Assembly (NCBI GenBank): GCA_013350335.1
Contig: CM023535.1
Location: forward strand, 37,508,069-37,572,068
Direction: 5' to 3'
From: Chimonanthus salicifolius
Taxonomy: Eukaryota; Streptophyta; Magnoliopsida; Laurales; Calycanthaceae
Length of the DNA stretch: 64,000 nt
The stretch's first letter is position 1. Each line of letters opens with the position of its first letter. Position numbers and translations under genes: made by a program. The notes below the pieces were generated by a model, which ran no database searches, was not told the DNA's origin, and saw nothing but the letters and a program-made list of their open reading frames with translations. Below are positions 1-12,436 of this stretch, piece after piece.

Positions 1-3000
1 TGGTTTAGGGTTTTAGGGTTTTATGGTTTAAGGTTTAGGGGTTTAGGGGTTTAGGTTTTAGGTTTTAGGCTTCTTGAGGCTTACAGTTTTAGGGTTCAGG
101 GTATTAGGGTTTTAAGGTTTTAACGTTTTAGGGTTTTGGGTTTAGGGTTTTAGCCTTTTAGGGGTTTAGGGTTTAGGATTTAGTATTTAGGTTTTTGGGT
201 TTAGGTTTTAGGGTTTAGGGTTTAGACTTTTAGCATTTGATGGTTTTAGGGTTTTGGTTTAGGGTTTAAGGTTTAGGGTTTTGCTGTTTTAGCGTTTTAG
301 GGTTTTAGGGTTTTTGGGTTTATGGTTTTATTGTTTTAGGATTTTAGGGTTTATGGTTTTAGGGTTTTAGGGTTTAGGATTTTAGGGTTCTAGGGTTTAC
401 GGTTTTCGTGTTTAGGGTTTTAGGGTTTTGGGGTTTAGGGTTTTACGGTTTAAGGTTTAGAATATTGGGGTTAGAGGGTTAAGGGTTAACGATGTTAGTG
501 TTTGAGGGTTTTTGGGTTTAGGGTTTAGGGTTTTCAGTTTTAGGGGTTTAGGGTTTTAGGGTTTCGGGTTTAGGGTTTATGTTATTGAGTTTAGGTTTTA
601 AGGTTTATGGTTTAGGGTTTAGGGTTTAGAGTTTTAGGGCTTAGATTTTTAGGGTTTTTGGTTTTAAGGTTTGAGGGGTTTAGGGTTTTACAGTCTTAGG
701 GTTTTATGTTTTAGGGTTTTATGGTTTTACGGTTTTAGGGTTTAGAGTTTAGTGTTTAGGGTTTTACGGGTTTTGGGTTAAGGGTTTAGGTTTTAAGGTT
801 TAGGATTTTAGGGGTTTACTGGTTTTGGATTTAGGGTTTAGGGTTTAGGGCATAAGGTTTAGGGTTTAGTGCTTAGGGTTTAGGGTTTAGGGTTTAGGGT
901 TTTAGGGTTTAGGGTTTTAGGGTTTAGGGTTTTAGGGATTATGTGTTTAGGGGTTTAGGGTTTAAGGGTTTTAGGGGTATTGGGTTTTAGGGTTTTGTGT
1001 TTAGGGGTTTAGGGTTTAGTGTTTAGGTTTTAGGGTTTAGGGTTTAGTGTTTAGGGTTTTAGCATTTTAGGGGTTTAGGGTGGGGTTTAGGGTGTTAGCG
1101 TTTTAGGCGTTTAGGGTTTTAGGGCTTAGCGGTTTGGGTTTAGGGTTTAGGGTTTAGGGTTTAGGTTTTAGAGTTTAGAGTTTTAGGTTTTTGGCATGTT
1201 AGTGGTTTAGGGTTTTGGATTTAGGGTTTACGGTTTTAGGGTGTTAGGATTTAGGGTTTTGGGTTTTAGGAATTTAGGGTTTAGGGTTTAGGGTTTTAGG
1301 GTTTTAGTGTTTAGGGTTTTACGGTTTAGGGTTTAGGGTTTTAGGGGTTAAGGGTTAAGGGTTTAGGGTTTTGGGTTTTAGGGTTTTGGGTTTTAGGGGT
1401 TTTGGGTTTATGGTTTAAGGTTTAGGGTTTTAGGGGTTTTTGGTTTTTGGGTTTAGGGTTTTATGTGTTTAGGGCTTTAATCGTCTATGGTTTAGGGTTT
1501 AGTGTTTAAGGTTTTAGGGTTTTAGGGTTTAGGGTTTTAGGGTTTAGGGTTTAGGGTTTTAGGGTTTTGGGATTTAGGGGTTTAGGTTTTAGGCTTCTTG
1601 GGCTTACAGTTTTAGGGTTTAGGTATTAGGATTTTAAGGTTTTAACGTTTTAGGTTTTTGGGTTTAGGGTTTTAGCCTTTTAGGGTTTTAGGGTTTAGGA
1701 TTTAGGGTTTAGGTTTTTGGGTTTAGGATTTAGGGTTTAGGGTTTTAGCGTTTGAGGGTTTTAGGGTTTACGGTTTATTGTTTAGGGTTTTAGGGTTTTA
1801 GGGTTTAGGGTATTGGGGTTTTAGGGTATTGGGGTTTAGGGTTTTCGGGTTTTAGTGTGTAAGGTTTAAGGTTTATGGTTTTAGGGTTTCTAGGTTTAGG
1901 GTTTAGCGTTTATGGTTTTATGGTTTTTGGGTTTTAGGGTTTTAGGGCTTAGGGCTTAGGGTATTAGGGTTTGAGGGTGGAGGGTTTTAGGATTTTGGGT
2001 TTAGGGTTTTAGGGTTTGACGGTTTTGGGGTTTAGGGTTTTATGGTTTAAGGGTTTTAGGGTTTTAGGGCATAGGGTTTAGGGTTTTAGGGTTTTGGGTT
2101 TAGGGTTTAGGGTTCTGGGTTTAGGGTTTTAGGGTTTTTGGGTTTTTGGGGTTAGGGATTAAGGGTTTTGGTGTTTTAGTGTTGTACGCTTTTGGGGTTT
2201 TTGGCTTTTACGGTTTAATTTTAGGTTTTTATGGTTTTCGGGGTTAGGGTTTTATGGTTTTAGGGATTGGAGAAGGGTTTAGGGGTTAGGGTTTAGGGTT
2301 TAGGGTTTCAGATTTATAGGGTTTAGGGCTTACGGCTTTAGGGTTTTATGTTTTTGGGTTTACGGTTTTAGGGGATTAGGGTTTTAGGGTTTAGGGTTTA
2401 GGGCTTTAGGGTTTTCGGGGTTAGGGTTTTATGGTTTTAGGGTTTGGGGAAGGGTTTAGGGGTTAGGGTTTAGGGTTTTAGGGCTTTGGGGTTAGGTTGT
2501 AGGGTTTAGGATTTAGTGTTTAGGGTTTTAGGGTTTTAGGGTTAAGGGGTTTATGGTTTTATGGTCTAGGGTTTTAGGGTTTAGGGTTTTAGATTTATAG
2601 GGTTTAGAGTTTACCGGCTTTAGGGTTTTATGGTTTTTGGGTTTACGGTTTGAGGGGATTAGGGTTTTAGGGTTTTGGGTTTTAGGGTTTTAGGGTTTTT
2701 GGGTTTTGGGTTTTAGGATTTTAGGGTTTTTGGGTTTTGGGTTTCAGGGTTAAGGGGTTTAGAGTTTTAGGGTTTTGGATTTTGGTTTAGGGTTTAAGGG
2801 TTTAGGGTTTAGGGTTTAGGGTTTTTGGTTTTAGGGTTTTAGGGTTTAGGGTTTAGGGTTTGGGGTTAGGGTTTAGCGTTCTAGGGTTTTAGGGTTTAGT
2901 GTAAGTTTTAGGGTTTAGGGTTTAGGGTTTTAGGGTTTTTGGGTTTTGGGTTAAATTGATTTAGGGTTTTAGGGTTTTAGTGTTTAGGGTTTAGGGTTTG

Positions 3001-5184
3001 GGGTTAGGGTTTAGGGTTCTAGGCTTTTAGGGTTTAGTGTAAGTTTTAGGGTTTAGGGTTTAGGGTTTTAGGGTTTTTGGGTTTAGGGTTTTAGGGTTTT
3101 ATGGTTTAAAGGTTTACGTTTTTAGGGTTTAGGGTTTTAGGGTTTTAAAGTTTAGAGTTTGGGGTTTAGGGTTTAAGGTTTAGCGTTTTAGGGTTTTAGG
3201 GGTTTAGGGTTAAGGGTTTAGGGTTTTGGGTTCTAGGGGTTTACGGTTTTTGGGTTTAGGGTTTTATGTTTTTATGTTTTTATGTTTTTAATGGCTTAGG
3301 ATATTAGGGTTTAGGACTTAGGGGTTTTAAGGGTTTACTGCTTTAGGGTTTAGGGTTTTAGGGTTAAAGGTTTAGGGTGTTAGGGTTTTATGGGCTTAGG
3401 GTTTTAGGGTTTCACGGTTTAGGGTTTAGGGTTTAGGGTTTTAGGATTTCAGGGTTTAGGGTTTAGGATTTGGGGTTTATGGTTTTTGGGTTTACGGCTT
3501 TAGGGGTTTAGGGTGTTAGCGATTTAGGCATTTAGGGTTTTAGGGCTTAGCGGTTTGGGTTTAGGATTTAGGGTTTAGGGTTTAGGTTTTAAAGTTTAGA
3601 GTCTTAGGTTTTTGGCATGTTAGTGGTTTAGGGTTTTGGATTTAGGGTTTACGGTTTTAGGGTATTAGGGTTTACGGTTTTGGGTTTTAGGAATTTAAGG
3701 TTTAGGGTTTAGGGTTTTAGGGTTTTAGTGTTTAGGGTTTTACGGTTTAGGGTTTATGGTTTTAGGGGTTAAGGGTTAAGGGTTTAGGTTTTTGGGTTTT
3801 AGGGGTTTAGGGTTTTTGGATTTAGGGTTTAGGTTTTAGGGTTTAGGTTAATGGGTTTAGGGTTTTACGGTTTATGGTTTAGGGTAGAGGGTTTCGAGTT
3901 TTAGGGTTTTTGGTTTTAGGGTTTTAAGGTTTTAGGTTTTACGGTTTTAGGTTTTTAGGTTTTAGGGTTTTACAGTTTTAGGTTTTAGGGTTTTACGGTT
4001 TTTGGGTTTTACGTTTTTAGGGTTTAGGGTTTAGGGTTTAGAGTTTTAGGGTTTTTGGTTTTGGAGTTTTTGGGTTTAGGGTTTAGGGTTTTTGGGTTTT
4101 AGAGTTTTAGGGTTTAGGGTTTAGGGTTTTAGGGTTTTAGGGTTTAGGGTTTAGGGTTTTAAGGTTTTTGGGTTTTTGGGTCTTTGGGTTTATGGTTTTA
4201 TGGTTTTAGGGTTTTGGGGTTTAGGGTTTTAGTGTTTCGAGTATAGGGTTTACGATTTAGGGTTTAGGGTTTAGGGTTTAGGGTTTTAGGGTTTTAGGGT
4301 TTAGGGTTTTATGGTCTAGGGTTTAGGGTTTTAGGGTTTTAAGGTTTTAGGGTTTACGGTTTAATGGTTTTAAGGGTTTACTATTTTACGGTTTAGGGTT
4401 TTAGGGTTTAAGGTGTTAGGGTTTTAGGGTTTTGGGGTTTAGGGTTTTAGGGTTTATGGATTTAGGGTTTAGAGTTTTAGGGTCTAGTGTTTAGGATATT
4501 AGGGTTAGAGGGTTAAGGGTATTAGCGTTTGAGGGTTTTGGGTTTAGGGTTTTAGGGTTTAGAGGTTAGGGTTTAGGGTTTTGGGTTTAGTGTTAAGGGT
4601 TAAGGGTTTAGGGTTTTATGGGTTTAGGGTTAAGGGTTTAGGGTTTTATGGGTTTAGGGTTAAGGGTTTAGGGTTTAAGGTTTTGGGTTTTAGGGGTTTA
4701 CGATTTTTGAGTTTAGGGTTTTATGTTTTTAAGGTTTTAATGGTTTAGGTTTTAGGGTTTAGGGTTTAGGGTTTTAGGGTTTCAGGGTTTTATGGTTTAG
4801 GATTTAGGGTTTCAGGGTTTTAGGGGTTTTAAGGGTTTACTATTTTAGGGTTTAGGATTTAGGGTTTAGGGTTTTAGGGTTAAAGGTTTAGGGTGTTAGG
4901 GTTTTAGGGGTTTAGGGTTTTAGGGTTTAGGGTTTTAGGGTTAAAGGTTTAGAGTGTTAGGGTTTTAGGGGTTTAGGGTTTTAGGGTTTAGGGTTTAGGG
5001 TTTAGGGTTTAGGATTTAGGGTTTAGGGTTTTTGGGTTTAGGGTTTTAGGGGTTTAGGGTGCTAGGGTTTTAGGCGTTTAGGGTTTTAGGGCTTAGAGGT
5101 TTGGGTTTAGGATTTAGGGTTTAGGTTTTAGGGTTTAGAGTGTTAGGTTTTTAGCGTTTTAGTAGTTTAGGGTTTTGGATTCAG
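1..5184 (+). repeat. Degenerate plant telomere-like array, block 1
   Basis: The whole stretch is built from TTTAGGG and TTTTAGGG units with many one-base variants (TTTACGG, TTTTGGG, TTTATGG, TTTAGTG). The G-rich strand is always +. Perfect runs are only a few units long, so this is an old, diverged interstitial-type array and not a live chromosome end. A sub-block near 2150-2300 (gttttggtg, then tacgcttttggggttt) recurs near 17240 and 17760, so longer units have been copied around the array. No gene is visible. Confidence 0.93.
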
Positions 5185-5627
5185 TGTAATGGCCTGGAAT
5201 TTGTAAATCAATATAAATGTAGATATTATTTATTTTAATGATGGAAATTGGGAAAATTGATGGAATAGATGGTACATGGATCAAAGTTTGGACAAAGGCC
5301 CAAGTATGGCCCAATGAACCATGGATTGGATTTAATTTATCTTAATGGTCAATGGTGGTCAAATTGGGCCAAGGATGGTCAAATTGGGCCCAATACCCAC
5401 TTGGGACCCAATGGATCAAGTTGGTGTAAGCCCTAAGGTAAATGAGTAGGAGGAAAATGTAATTGGGCCATGGGCCCAATGGTGATCCAATAAGAGGAAG
5501 GGATTGAATTGGAAATTAAATCATCTAAGTAAATGTTAATTGGACCAAAGTGGCATGGCCGAATGGGGCCCACCTCCACCTCACCAAATGAGGTGGCGTG
5601 TGGACCCAAGTTTGGTGTGGCCGGCCA

Positions 5628-5652
5628 CCATGGTTGAATTGGTCAACCATGG
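5628..5652. other. Conserved LTR palindrome (CCATGGTTGA ... TCAACCATGG)
   Basis: Inverted arms of about 10 bp surround a 5-nt centre. The same palindrome sits at the same relative place in the other solo LTRs (9854-9878, 20917-20941, 32498-32522) and in the 3' LTR of the two-LTR element near 50685-50710. In LTR 2, LTR 3 and LTR 4 the arms are an 11-bp perfect match with a 3-nt centre. The role is unknown. It could be a U3 protein-binding site or simply an inherited palindrome. Confidence 0.8.
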
Positions 5653-6502
5653 GCGTATGCATAAAGGGAATTTAAGCAAGTGGAGTTAAGTTGAATGAAA
5701 TTAATTAACTTAATGATCCAATTAATTAGTTAATTAAGCTAAGTTAAAAAGGTGGTCAAATGGTCAATGAAAGACTAAAACCACCCATTGGAAGACACCA
5801 AAAACGTTGGATAATGTTGTTGGGTCAAAAAGCATACAAAATATCTTATGGGTGGTTGGGAGAGTTAATGTTAAAGTGTAGTTTAAGTAACCAAAGAGTA
5901 AGATAAGTTTGTATCTTATTCTCTTCATTTCACCCTCATCTCATTCTCTCCATCTCTTTCACTCTCTCATGGCCGTCCCACACTAGGAAGGGAGAAGAAG
6001 AAGAAGAGCTTAGGGCGAGGAAGAAAAGCACAAGAGTTGGCCCACCACCTCAAGGTAAAAACCTTGAGACACCTTTCTCATCTCCATTCTTCCCTTCTCA
6101 CTCTCAATCTAACCTTACCTTGGCCGAACCCAAGTTTGGAGGTTGTCACCATTGATCAAGCATCTTAGCCGATCAAACAAGGAGAGGAAGAAGAAAGGAG
6201 GCCAAGGAGTCCGACGGGAGAGAAGAAAGTCGGAGGAGACGACAGATTGTAAGTATTTTCTAAAACAAGAGATTTAGATTTTCTTAGGGTTTAAGAGGCT
6301 ATGAAATCCATTTCTTAGATTTGGAGGTGGCCAAATCATGGCCTTTGATCTCAAATCTATCAAATGGAAGGATGAAAATGAACAAAACCCTAATGGAGAA
6401 AAAAATTAGGGTTAAGGAAAATAAATAAAAAGATTAAGGATGATATGTAATTAAATAATTAAGCATGGAAGTGTGGGTTTTGAATGAATTGATGGACCAT
6501 AA

Positions 6503-6529
6503 GGTTCGACCATGTAGTATGGCCGAACC
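6503..6529. other. LTR palindrome, first GGTTCGRCCAT copy
   Basis: The left arm GGTTCGACCAT pairs with the right arm ATGGCCGAACC around a 5-nt centre. There is one imperfect pair, where CpG-like GGC reads GAC. A second, cleaner copy lies at 6721-6749. Confidence 0.75.
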
Positions 6530-6720
6530 CCATGGTAAATGGTTGAGGATTTTAATTAGGGTTTTAAGGTTTAAAGCCATGGGGAATGATTATGATTTTT
6601 AGGGTTGTAAATGATTAAATGTTGGAAAATTTAAAGGGGTTTAAATGAGGAAAAATCATGGGGTGTGTGAATTATTTTGTGGCCTCAAGAGGCATAGGAA
6701 AATGGTGGATCATGAACCAT

Positions 6721-6749
6721 GGGTTCGGCCATGGTGTATGGCCGAACCC
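6721..6749. other. LTR palindrome, second GGGTTCGGCCAT copy
   Basis: A perfect 12-bp inverted repeat (GGGTTCGGCCAT and its complement) flanks GGTGT. It is conserved in LTR 2, LTR 3 and LTR 4. Confidence 0.82.
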
Positions 6750-7989
6750 TATGGTGATCAAATGGTGGATTTAATGGTTATGAATTATGGAAAAAATAAA
6801 TGGGGAATGTTGGTGGTGTTGATGGACCAATGTGAACCTAATGTTGATAGTTGGGATGGGAATGTGGTTAAGTTAAATAGACTTAAGTGTGATTAGGGAA
6901 TGATGAATCAAGTGTATGGTTTAGGTTCTCTCAATGGAGGGACTTATGATGAATCTAATGTGTAACCAAAGACCAAGGAAAATGGGGATTTGGTTAAGTT
7001 AGAAAGGGGCTGATTTTTAATGAACCCAATGGTAGATCATTTTTGGCCTAAGACTAATGTGTATGCATATGTTTAAATGAATGGAGTTTAGGTTAAATTA
7101 AATGGCTGATGTAAATGATCTTGTGATATGGGTGATGGGTCAATTATGGACCCAAGAATGTGGCTAAGAATGATGATTTAATTGTAAGTCATCTTTATGG
7201 GCTAAGGAAGGATGTATGTATGTATGTGATTAATTAATGGGGATTAGATTAATTAAATGGCTAATTTTAATGGTCATGTGACATGGTTCAATGGGTCATT
7301 AATGGACCTAAGTTAGGGATCCAAGTTTATGATCAATTATGAACTTAGTTAGGCAAGGGTGAATGAGTGATTAACCATGGAGAAGGGGTAGTGGCAAAAC
7401 CGTAATTAATGGCCAAGTTCAAGAACTCCATGGGAGAGGACCATGGATTTAGGGGCACTAAGTAATAAGTTTATGTACGGTTAAATAAAGCCTAGGAGGC
7501 TGATTGTTAGACTCATGTAATTAAAATATGTAATGGATTAAATGGGACCCACAAAACCTAAATAGTGACCGATTTTTCATATGGACTTGGAAATGATAAA
7601 ATGGGCTTAGAAATAGTTAAAATATGGACTGATTATGTGTGTGTAATAAGGTATTGGATATCGCGAGAGGTACGCGTGTCGGTAGCCGGATTATCGGACG
7701 AAAACGAAAAAGAAGAATGCGAGCCGGTATTCGATAGGATTCCTACCTTTTTGTAAGCCGTGGATTATGTGTATGTGATGGTTTCCATGCTTTATTTCGG
7801 TAATTATATGATTTATTTTAAGATAGGTTTTAATGCTATGGATTTTATTTTAATGCTATGGATTATATTTTAATGTTATGGATTATATTTTAATGCTATG
7901 AATTATGAATTAAGGATATGAATTATATATATTACATAGCATAATGCACTTACATCTCATGCATGGCATGGGTGGGAAAATAAAGAAAC

Positions 7990-8233
7990 CGGAGTCCATG
8001 CTCCGTCGGGGCGACCGAGAACAGGCATGGGGATAGCCTGATAGGCTATAACCGGAGTCCATGCTCTGTCGGAGTGACCGAGAACAGACATGGGGATAGC
8101 CTAATAGGCTATAATCGGAGTCCATGCTCCGTCGGGGCGACCGAGAACAGGCATGGGGACACCTTGACGAGGCCTTGCCGTCAAGGGGGATATTTTATGA
8201 TTGGATATATCTTGATGAGGTTTTTTCGTCAAG
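7990..8233 (+). repeat. Stem-loop array of LTR 1
   Basis: Three tandem copies of a unit of about 63 bp start with a CGGAG-6-CTCCG stem (imperfect in the second copy). Each then has TCGG-5-CCGA; ATAGCCT-3-AGGCTAT follows in the first and in slightly altered form in the second (the third runs straight into the next stem-loops). They are followed by two 23-nt stem-loops: CTTGACG-9-CGTCAAG at 8163-8185 and CTTGATG-9-CGTCAAG at 8211-8233 (one T:G pair). Both are followed by a run of G. The frames seen across it on either strand follow the repeat and are not treated as genes. Confidence 0.85.
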
Positions 8234-8928
8234 GGGGATATGACATCATGATGGTGGGGATGATGGGTGGGATTCATAACACAGACACCCATGGCATGGC
8301 ATTCACTTTATGGTTTCATTATATGATTGTCTACCAGTTTTCACTATATTATTATCGGTATGCTTGTTATCACTAATCCATGTGCTAGCCCTACTCGGAG
8401 TCCTACTAGGCGCGTGGTCTAACGCCCTACTTCTACCATAGCTGATGACGCAGGAAATGCCGGAGCAGAAGGACGAGACGGGAGCCAAGCTTAGGAGCTT
8501 GGGGAGGCGGACTATTTACTTTATTTAAGTTTATTTTGGGAAATGTATATTTGAATAATTTAGCTTGTCGGACTATATAATTAGATTACTTGCGATATTT
8601 TGGTTTTAATTTTGGACATTGTGATGTTGAGATATTTTTGTTAGTTAAATGAATGAAATCTTCCCTGATATCTAAAAATTGTAGGTTAGCCTCTATTGTA
8701 ATTTCCGCAATTAGGTTAGTATTTCCTTGAGCTTATTTCTACGTGTGAACTGTTCCTCGTGGACTTCATTCCACGCACACGTAGGGTTGGCCAGTTAAGG
8801 GCCGGGCTTTAGAGACTCGGACTTAACTCGTGTCGTGACGTCCGCGCCCTTTGTCACTCTTCTTACTTTGTCATTTAAAAAAAAAAAAATGTAGACTGAT
8901 TTTTCGGTGAAAAGGGGCGGGCGTTACA

Positions 8929-9422
8929 TTTAGGGTTTACGATTTTAGGGTTTAGGGTTTATGGTTTTTGGGTTTTAGGAATTTAAGGGTTTAAGGTTTA
9001 GGGTTTTGGGTTTAGGGGTTTAGAGTTTTTGGATATAGTGTTTAGGGTTTTGGGTTTAGAGTTTTAGGATTTTTGGTTTTAGGGTTTTAGGGTTTAGGGT
9101 TTAGGGTTTTAAGGTTTTAGGGTTTTAGATTTTAGGATTTTACGGTTTTAGGCTTTTGGGTTTAGGGTTTAGAGTTTTATGTTTTTGGTTTTAGAGTTTT
9201 AGGGTTTAGGGTTTAGGGTTTTACTGTTTTAGGGTTTTAGGGTTTTAGGATTTTTGGGTTTATCGTTTTATGGTTTTAGGGTTGTAGGGTTTAGGGTTTT
9301 AGGGTTTTGGGGTTGAGTGTTTTAGGGTTTTAGGGTTTACGGTTTTAGGGTTTAGGATTTTAGGGTTTAGGGTTTAGGGTTTAGGATATTAGGGTTGGAG
9401 GGTTAAGGGTTAAGGGTTTTAG
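8929..9422 (+). repeat. Degenerate telomere-like array, block 2
   Basis: This is a short 494-bp stretch of TTTAGGG/TTTTAGGG-type repeat between LTR 1 and LTR 2. Composition and polarity match block 1. It shows that the two LTRs are separate insertions and not the two ends of one element. Confidence 0.92.
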
Positions 9423-9853
9423 TGTAATGGCCTGAAATTTTTAAATCAATAAATATGTGGTTATTATTTAATTTTAATGGTGGAAATGGGAAATTGGATG
9501 GAATAAAGGGTAAATGGGCCAAAATTTGGACAAAGGCCCAAGTGTGGCCCAATGGACCATGGAGTTGATTTAAATAATTTAAATGGTCAATTGGGCCAAG
9601 GGTGGTCAAATTGGACCCAATACCCACTTGGGACCCAATGGATTAAGATAATGTAAGCCCTAAGATAAATGGGTAAGGATGAATGTAATTGGGCCATGGG
9701 CCCAATGATGATCCAATTGGTTGGGGTGGGCTTAATGAAATTTAAATCACCTAAGTTAATTTGGATTACGTCAAGGTGGTGTGACCAAATGGGACCCACC
9801 TCCACCTCACCAAGTGAGGTGGCGTGTGGACCAAGGTTTGGTGGGGCCGGCCA

Positions 9854-9878
9854 CCATGGTTGACTTGGTCAACCATGG
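9854..9878. other. Conserved LTR palindrome, 11-bp arms
   Basis: CCATGGTTGAC and its exact complement flank TTG. It lies just after a CCACCTCA-5-TGAGGTGG inverted repeat near 9801-9821. The pair occurs in the same order in the related LTRs. Confidence 0.85.
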
Positions 9879-10674
9879 GTGGACTTCATGGAAGAAATTT
9901 AATGGAATTAAATTAAATGGAAATTAAATCAACCTAAGTAATGGTTTAATTAATTAAGTAATTAATTAAGTTAGTCAAAAAGGTGGTCAAAGAGGGGAGA
10001 CCAAAACTACCCATTGCAAAACATGAAAAAGAAAAACGTTGGCTAAGGTAGTTGGGTCAAAAAAAAAGAAAAAGAAAAAGCATGATAAATATCCTAGGGT
10101 TGGTGGGAAAGTTATGATAAAGTGTGACATAAGCAACCAAGGGGATAAGATGGGTTTTCATCTTATCCCATCCTCATTTCATTCTCTCCCACTCTTGATC
10201 TTTCATGGCCGTCCCCCACACTCCAAGAAAAGAAGAAGAAAATTAAGAAAGGAAGAGAAGAAGAGAAGAAAGAAGAGAAGAAATGCAAGCATGGTCCACC
10301 ATTCCAAGGTCAAGATCTACCATCTTCTTTCTCATGTCCATCCTCTCCTCTCTCTCTCAAATCAAGCCCTACTATGGCCAATCCTAAGTTAGGAGGGTTT
10401 CATCATTGATCAAGCACCTTTGCCTACCAAAGATCAAGAGGAAGGAGAAAGGAGCCTAAGGAAGCCGACGGGAGTGGCAGAAATCGGAGGAGACGACGGA
10501 TTGTGAGTATTTCTTAAACAAGAAATTTTGGATTTTTAGGGTTTAAGATTTGGGATTCATTTTGTAAATTTAATGGTGGTCAAATGATTTTATGCCATGG
10601 ATTTTAAATCCATCAATTTGAAAGATGGAAAGTGGAGGAAACTCTAATGGATAAATTAGGGTTAAAGAAAGAAA

Positions 10675-10682
<8 letters not shown>

Positions 10683-10705
<23 letters not shown>

Positions 10706-10707
10706 TA
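10683..10707. repeat. AT microsatellite in LTR 2
   Basis: About 12 AT dinucleotides follow an A-rich run. It is absent at the matching place in LTR 1 and LTR 3, so it is a local expansion. Confidence 0.9.
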
Positions 10708-11403
10708 AATGGATTCAGGGTTATGTAATTAATGTGTGATTTTTTTTAGAGTTTTAAGGAATGAAGGACATTGTATAATTAGGTGTTAATTAAGCATGGT
10801 AAAAAGGGTTGATGAATCTAATTAGGGTTATGTAATTTATGTGTAAAATTTTTAGGGTTTTAAGGAATGGAGGACATGGAAGGTAATTTGGGCATTTTAA
10901 TGATTTATTAGGATTTATGAAGAATGGAAACCATGGAGGATGGTTTAGGGTTTTAAGGGCTTATTGATTAAATGTGGTTAAGTTTAAAGGGGTGTTTATA
11001 AGAAAAATGATGGAGAATATTAACAATTTTTTTAAATGGACCTTAAGCATTGTAAATGGGATTTCAAAAACAAAAAAAAAAAACTATGGAAACATTTTAT
11101 GGATGGAATGTTGTGGAACCCTATGGTGATGAATGTTGGTGGTTTTGTTGTACCAAAATGAAACTAGTGTTGATATTGGTAATGGACTCCAATGTAGTTA
11201 AAGATGAGGGTTTTATGATGGTGTGATAATGGTTATGAATAATGGAAAATAAATGGGAGTGTTGGTAATGTAAATGAACCAAAAAGAGACCTAATGTTGA
11301 TCAAAGGGGTGATCTAAAATGTATGATAAAATCCCCACATGGAGGGACTTGTGATGGAATTAAGTGATATATGTTGACCAAGGAAGAAAATGGGAAAAGG
11401 ACA

Positions 11404-11440
11404 CCATGGGTTCGGCCATGGTGTATGGCCGAACCCATGG
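11404..11440. other. LTR palindrome, perfect 16-bp arms
   Basis: The arm CCATGGGTTCGGCCAT is followed by GGTGT and its exact complement. LTR 4 carries the same 16-bp arms at 31141-31177 in the opposite orientation. No transposase-like context surrounds it. Confidence 0.88.
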
Positions 11441-12309
11441 CCCATTGGTGAGCCTTGTGATGGGTTAGATTGAAATGTGAATGATGTTTATGGCCTTCAA
11501 AGGGCATGAATGGATAATGGACTTAATGTGGGTTAAATGCATGAAGTAAACCCCATGGGAAGATTTGAGGAATGGGGTATTTTGAACCCATGACCCAATT
11601 TTATGAGACAATTGATGGGTTAAGTATGGGACTATATGGGTGTTTAAATTAATAAGGATTAGGCTAATTAGATGGTGGAATTTTAGTGATCTTGTGACAT
11701 GTTAATGAATCATTGATGGATCCAAGATTTTGGATCTATCAGGGGTCTAAGAATGGAGAAATAAAATTGAGTAATTAATCATGTAAAAGAGTAGTGGCAA
11801 AATTGTAAATAATGGCCAAATTCAAGAACTCCATGAAAATGATCATGGACATAAGTGCAATTATGGTAACCTTAAGTATGTGATTAATGGATTTAAAAGG
11901 TTAAAAACATGGACTAATTATGTGTATGTAATAAGGTATTGGATATCGCGAGCGGTACGCGTGTCGTAGCCGGATTATCGAACGAACCGTAAAAGGACAC
12001 GAGTCAGTATTCGGTAGGATTCCTACCTATTTGTAAGCCATGGATTAGATGCTATGTGATTGGTTTATTGGTTTATTTTTAGTAATTATATTGATTGGTT
12101 GTATGATGGGTTTTAAGATTATGATATATTTAAGATGGATTCTTATGGCTATGATTAAGTATTTTATGGAATATGGCTATGAATTATGTTTAAGGTTATG
12201 CATTATAAGTTAAGGCTATGTATGATATGTTAAGATTATGAGTTATAACTATTACATAGCATAATGCATTACATCTCATGCATGGCATGGGCGGAAAAAA
12301 ATAAACAAA

Positions 12310-12436
12310 CCGGAGTCCATGCTCCGTCGGGGAGACCGAGAACATGCATGGGGGATAGGCTATAACCGGAGTCCATGCTCCGTCGGGGCGACCGAGAACA
12401 GGCATGGGGATACCTTGACGAGGTTTTGCCGTCAAG
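12310..12436 (+). repeat. Stem-loop array of LTR 2
   Basis: Two CGGAG-6-CTCCG units, each followed by a GACCGAGAAC core, lead into one 23-nt stem-loop, CTTGACG-9-CGTCAAG, at 12414-12436. The array has one unit fewer than LTR 1 and the AGCCT-GAT-AGGCT stem has been lost, leaving only GGATAGGCTATA. Confidence 0.82.

Larger units (their letters stand above)
5185..8928 (+). mobile_element. Solo LTR 1, Ty3/gypsy-type, 3.74 kb
   Basis: It begins TGTAATGGCC and ends GGGCGTTACA (TG...CA ends). It is flanked by TTCAG on the left and TTTAG on the right, a 5-bp target duplication with one mismatch. Telomere-like repeat lies directly outside both ends. No internal region, primer site or coding domain adjoins it, so it is a solo LTR. 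Orientation is set by comparison with the two-LTR element at 42658-53768, whose LTR ends and internal landmarks match. Landmarks in order are a CCATGGTTGA palindrome, two GGTTCGRCCAT palindromes, a GTAAGTATTT motif after GATT, a CpG-rich patch near 7660-7710, a stem-loop array near 8000-8230 and an A-rich tract before the 3' end. Short open frames inside it lack recognisable domains. Confidence 0.88.

Noticed and set aside
1..5184. A functional chromosome end
   Set aside because: The repeat is heavily degenerate, lacks long perfect runs, continues in blocks for 61 kb with insertions, and the G-rich strand would put the end to the right, where other sequence follows.
10039..10392. A 117-codon Lys-rich frame in LTR 2
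   Set aside because: It falls across an AAG-rich, CT-rich untranslated stretch that is not open in the other LTR copies.
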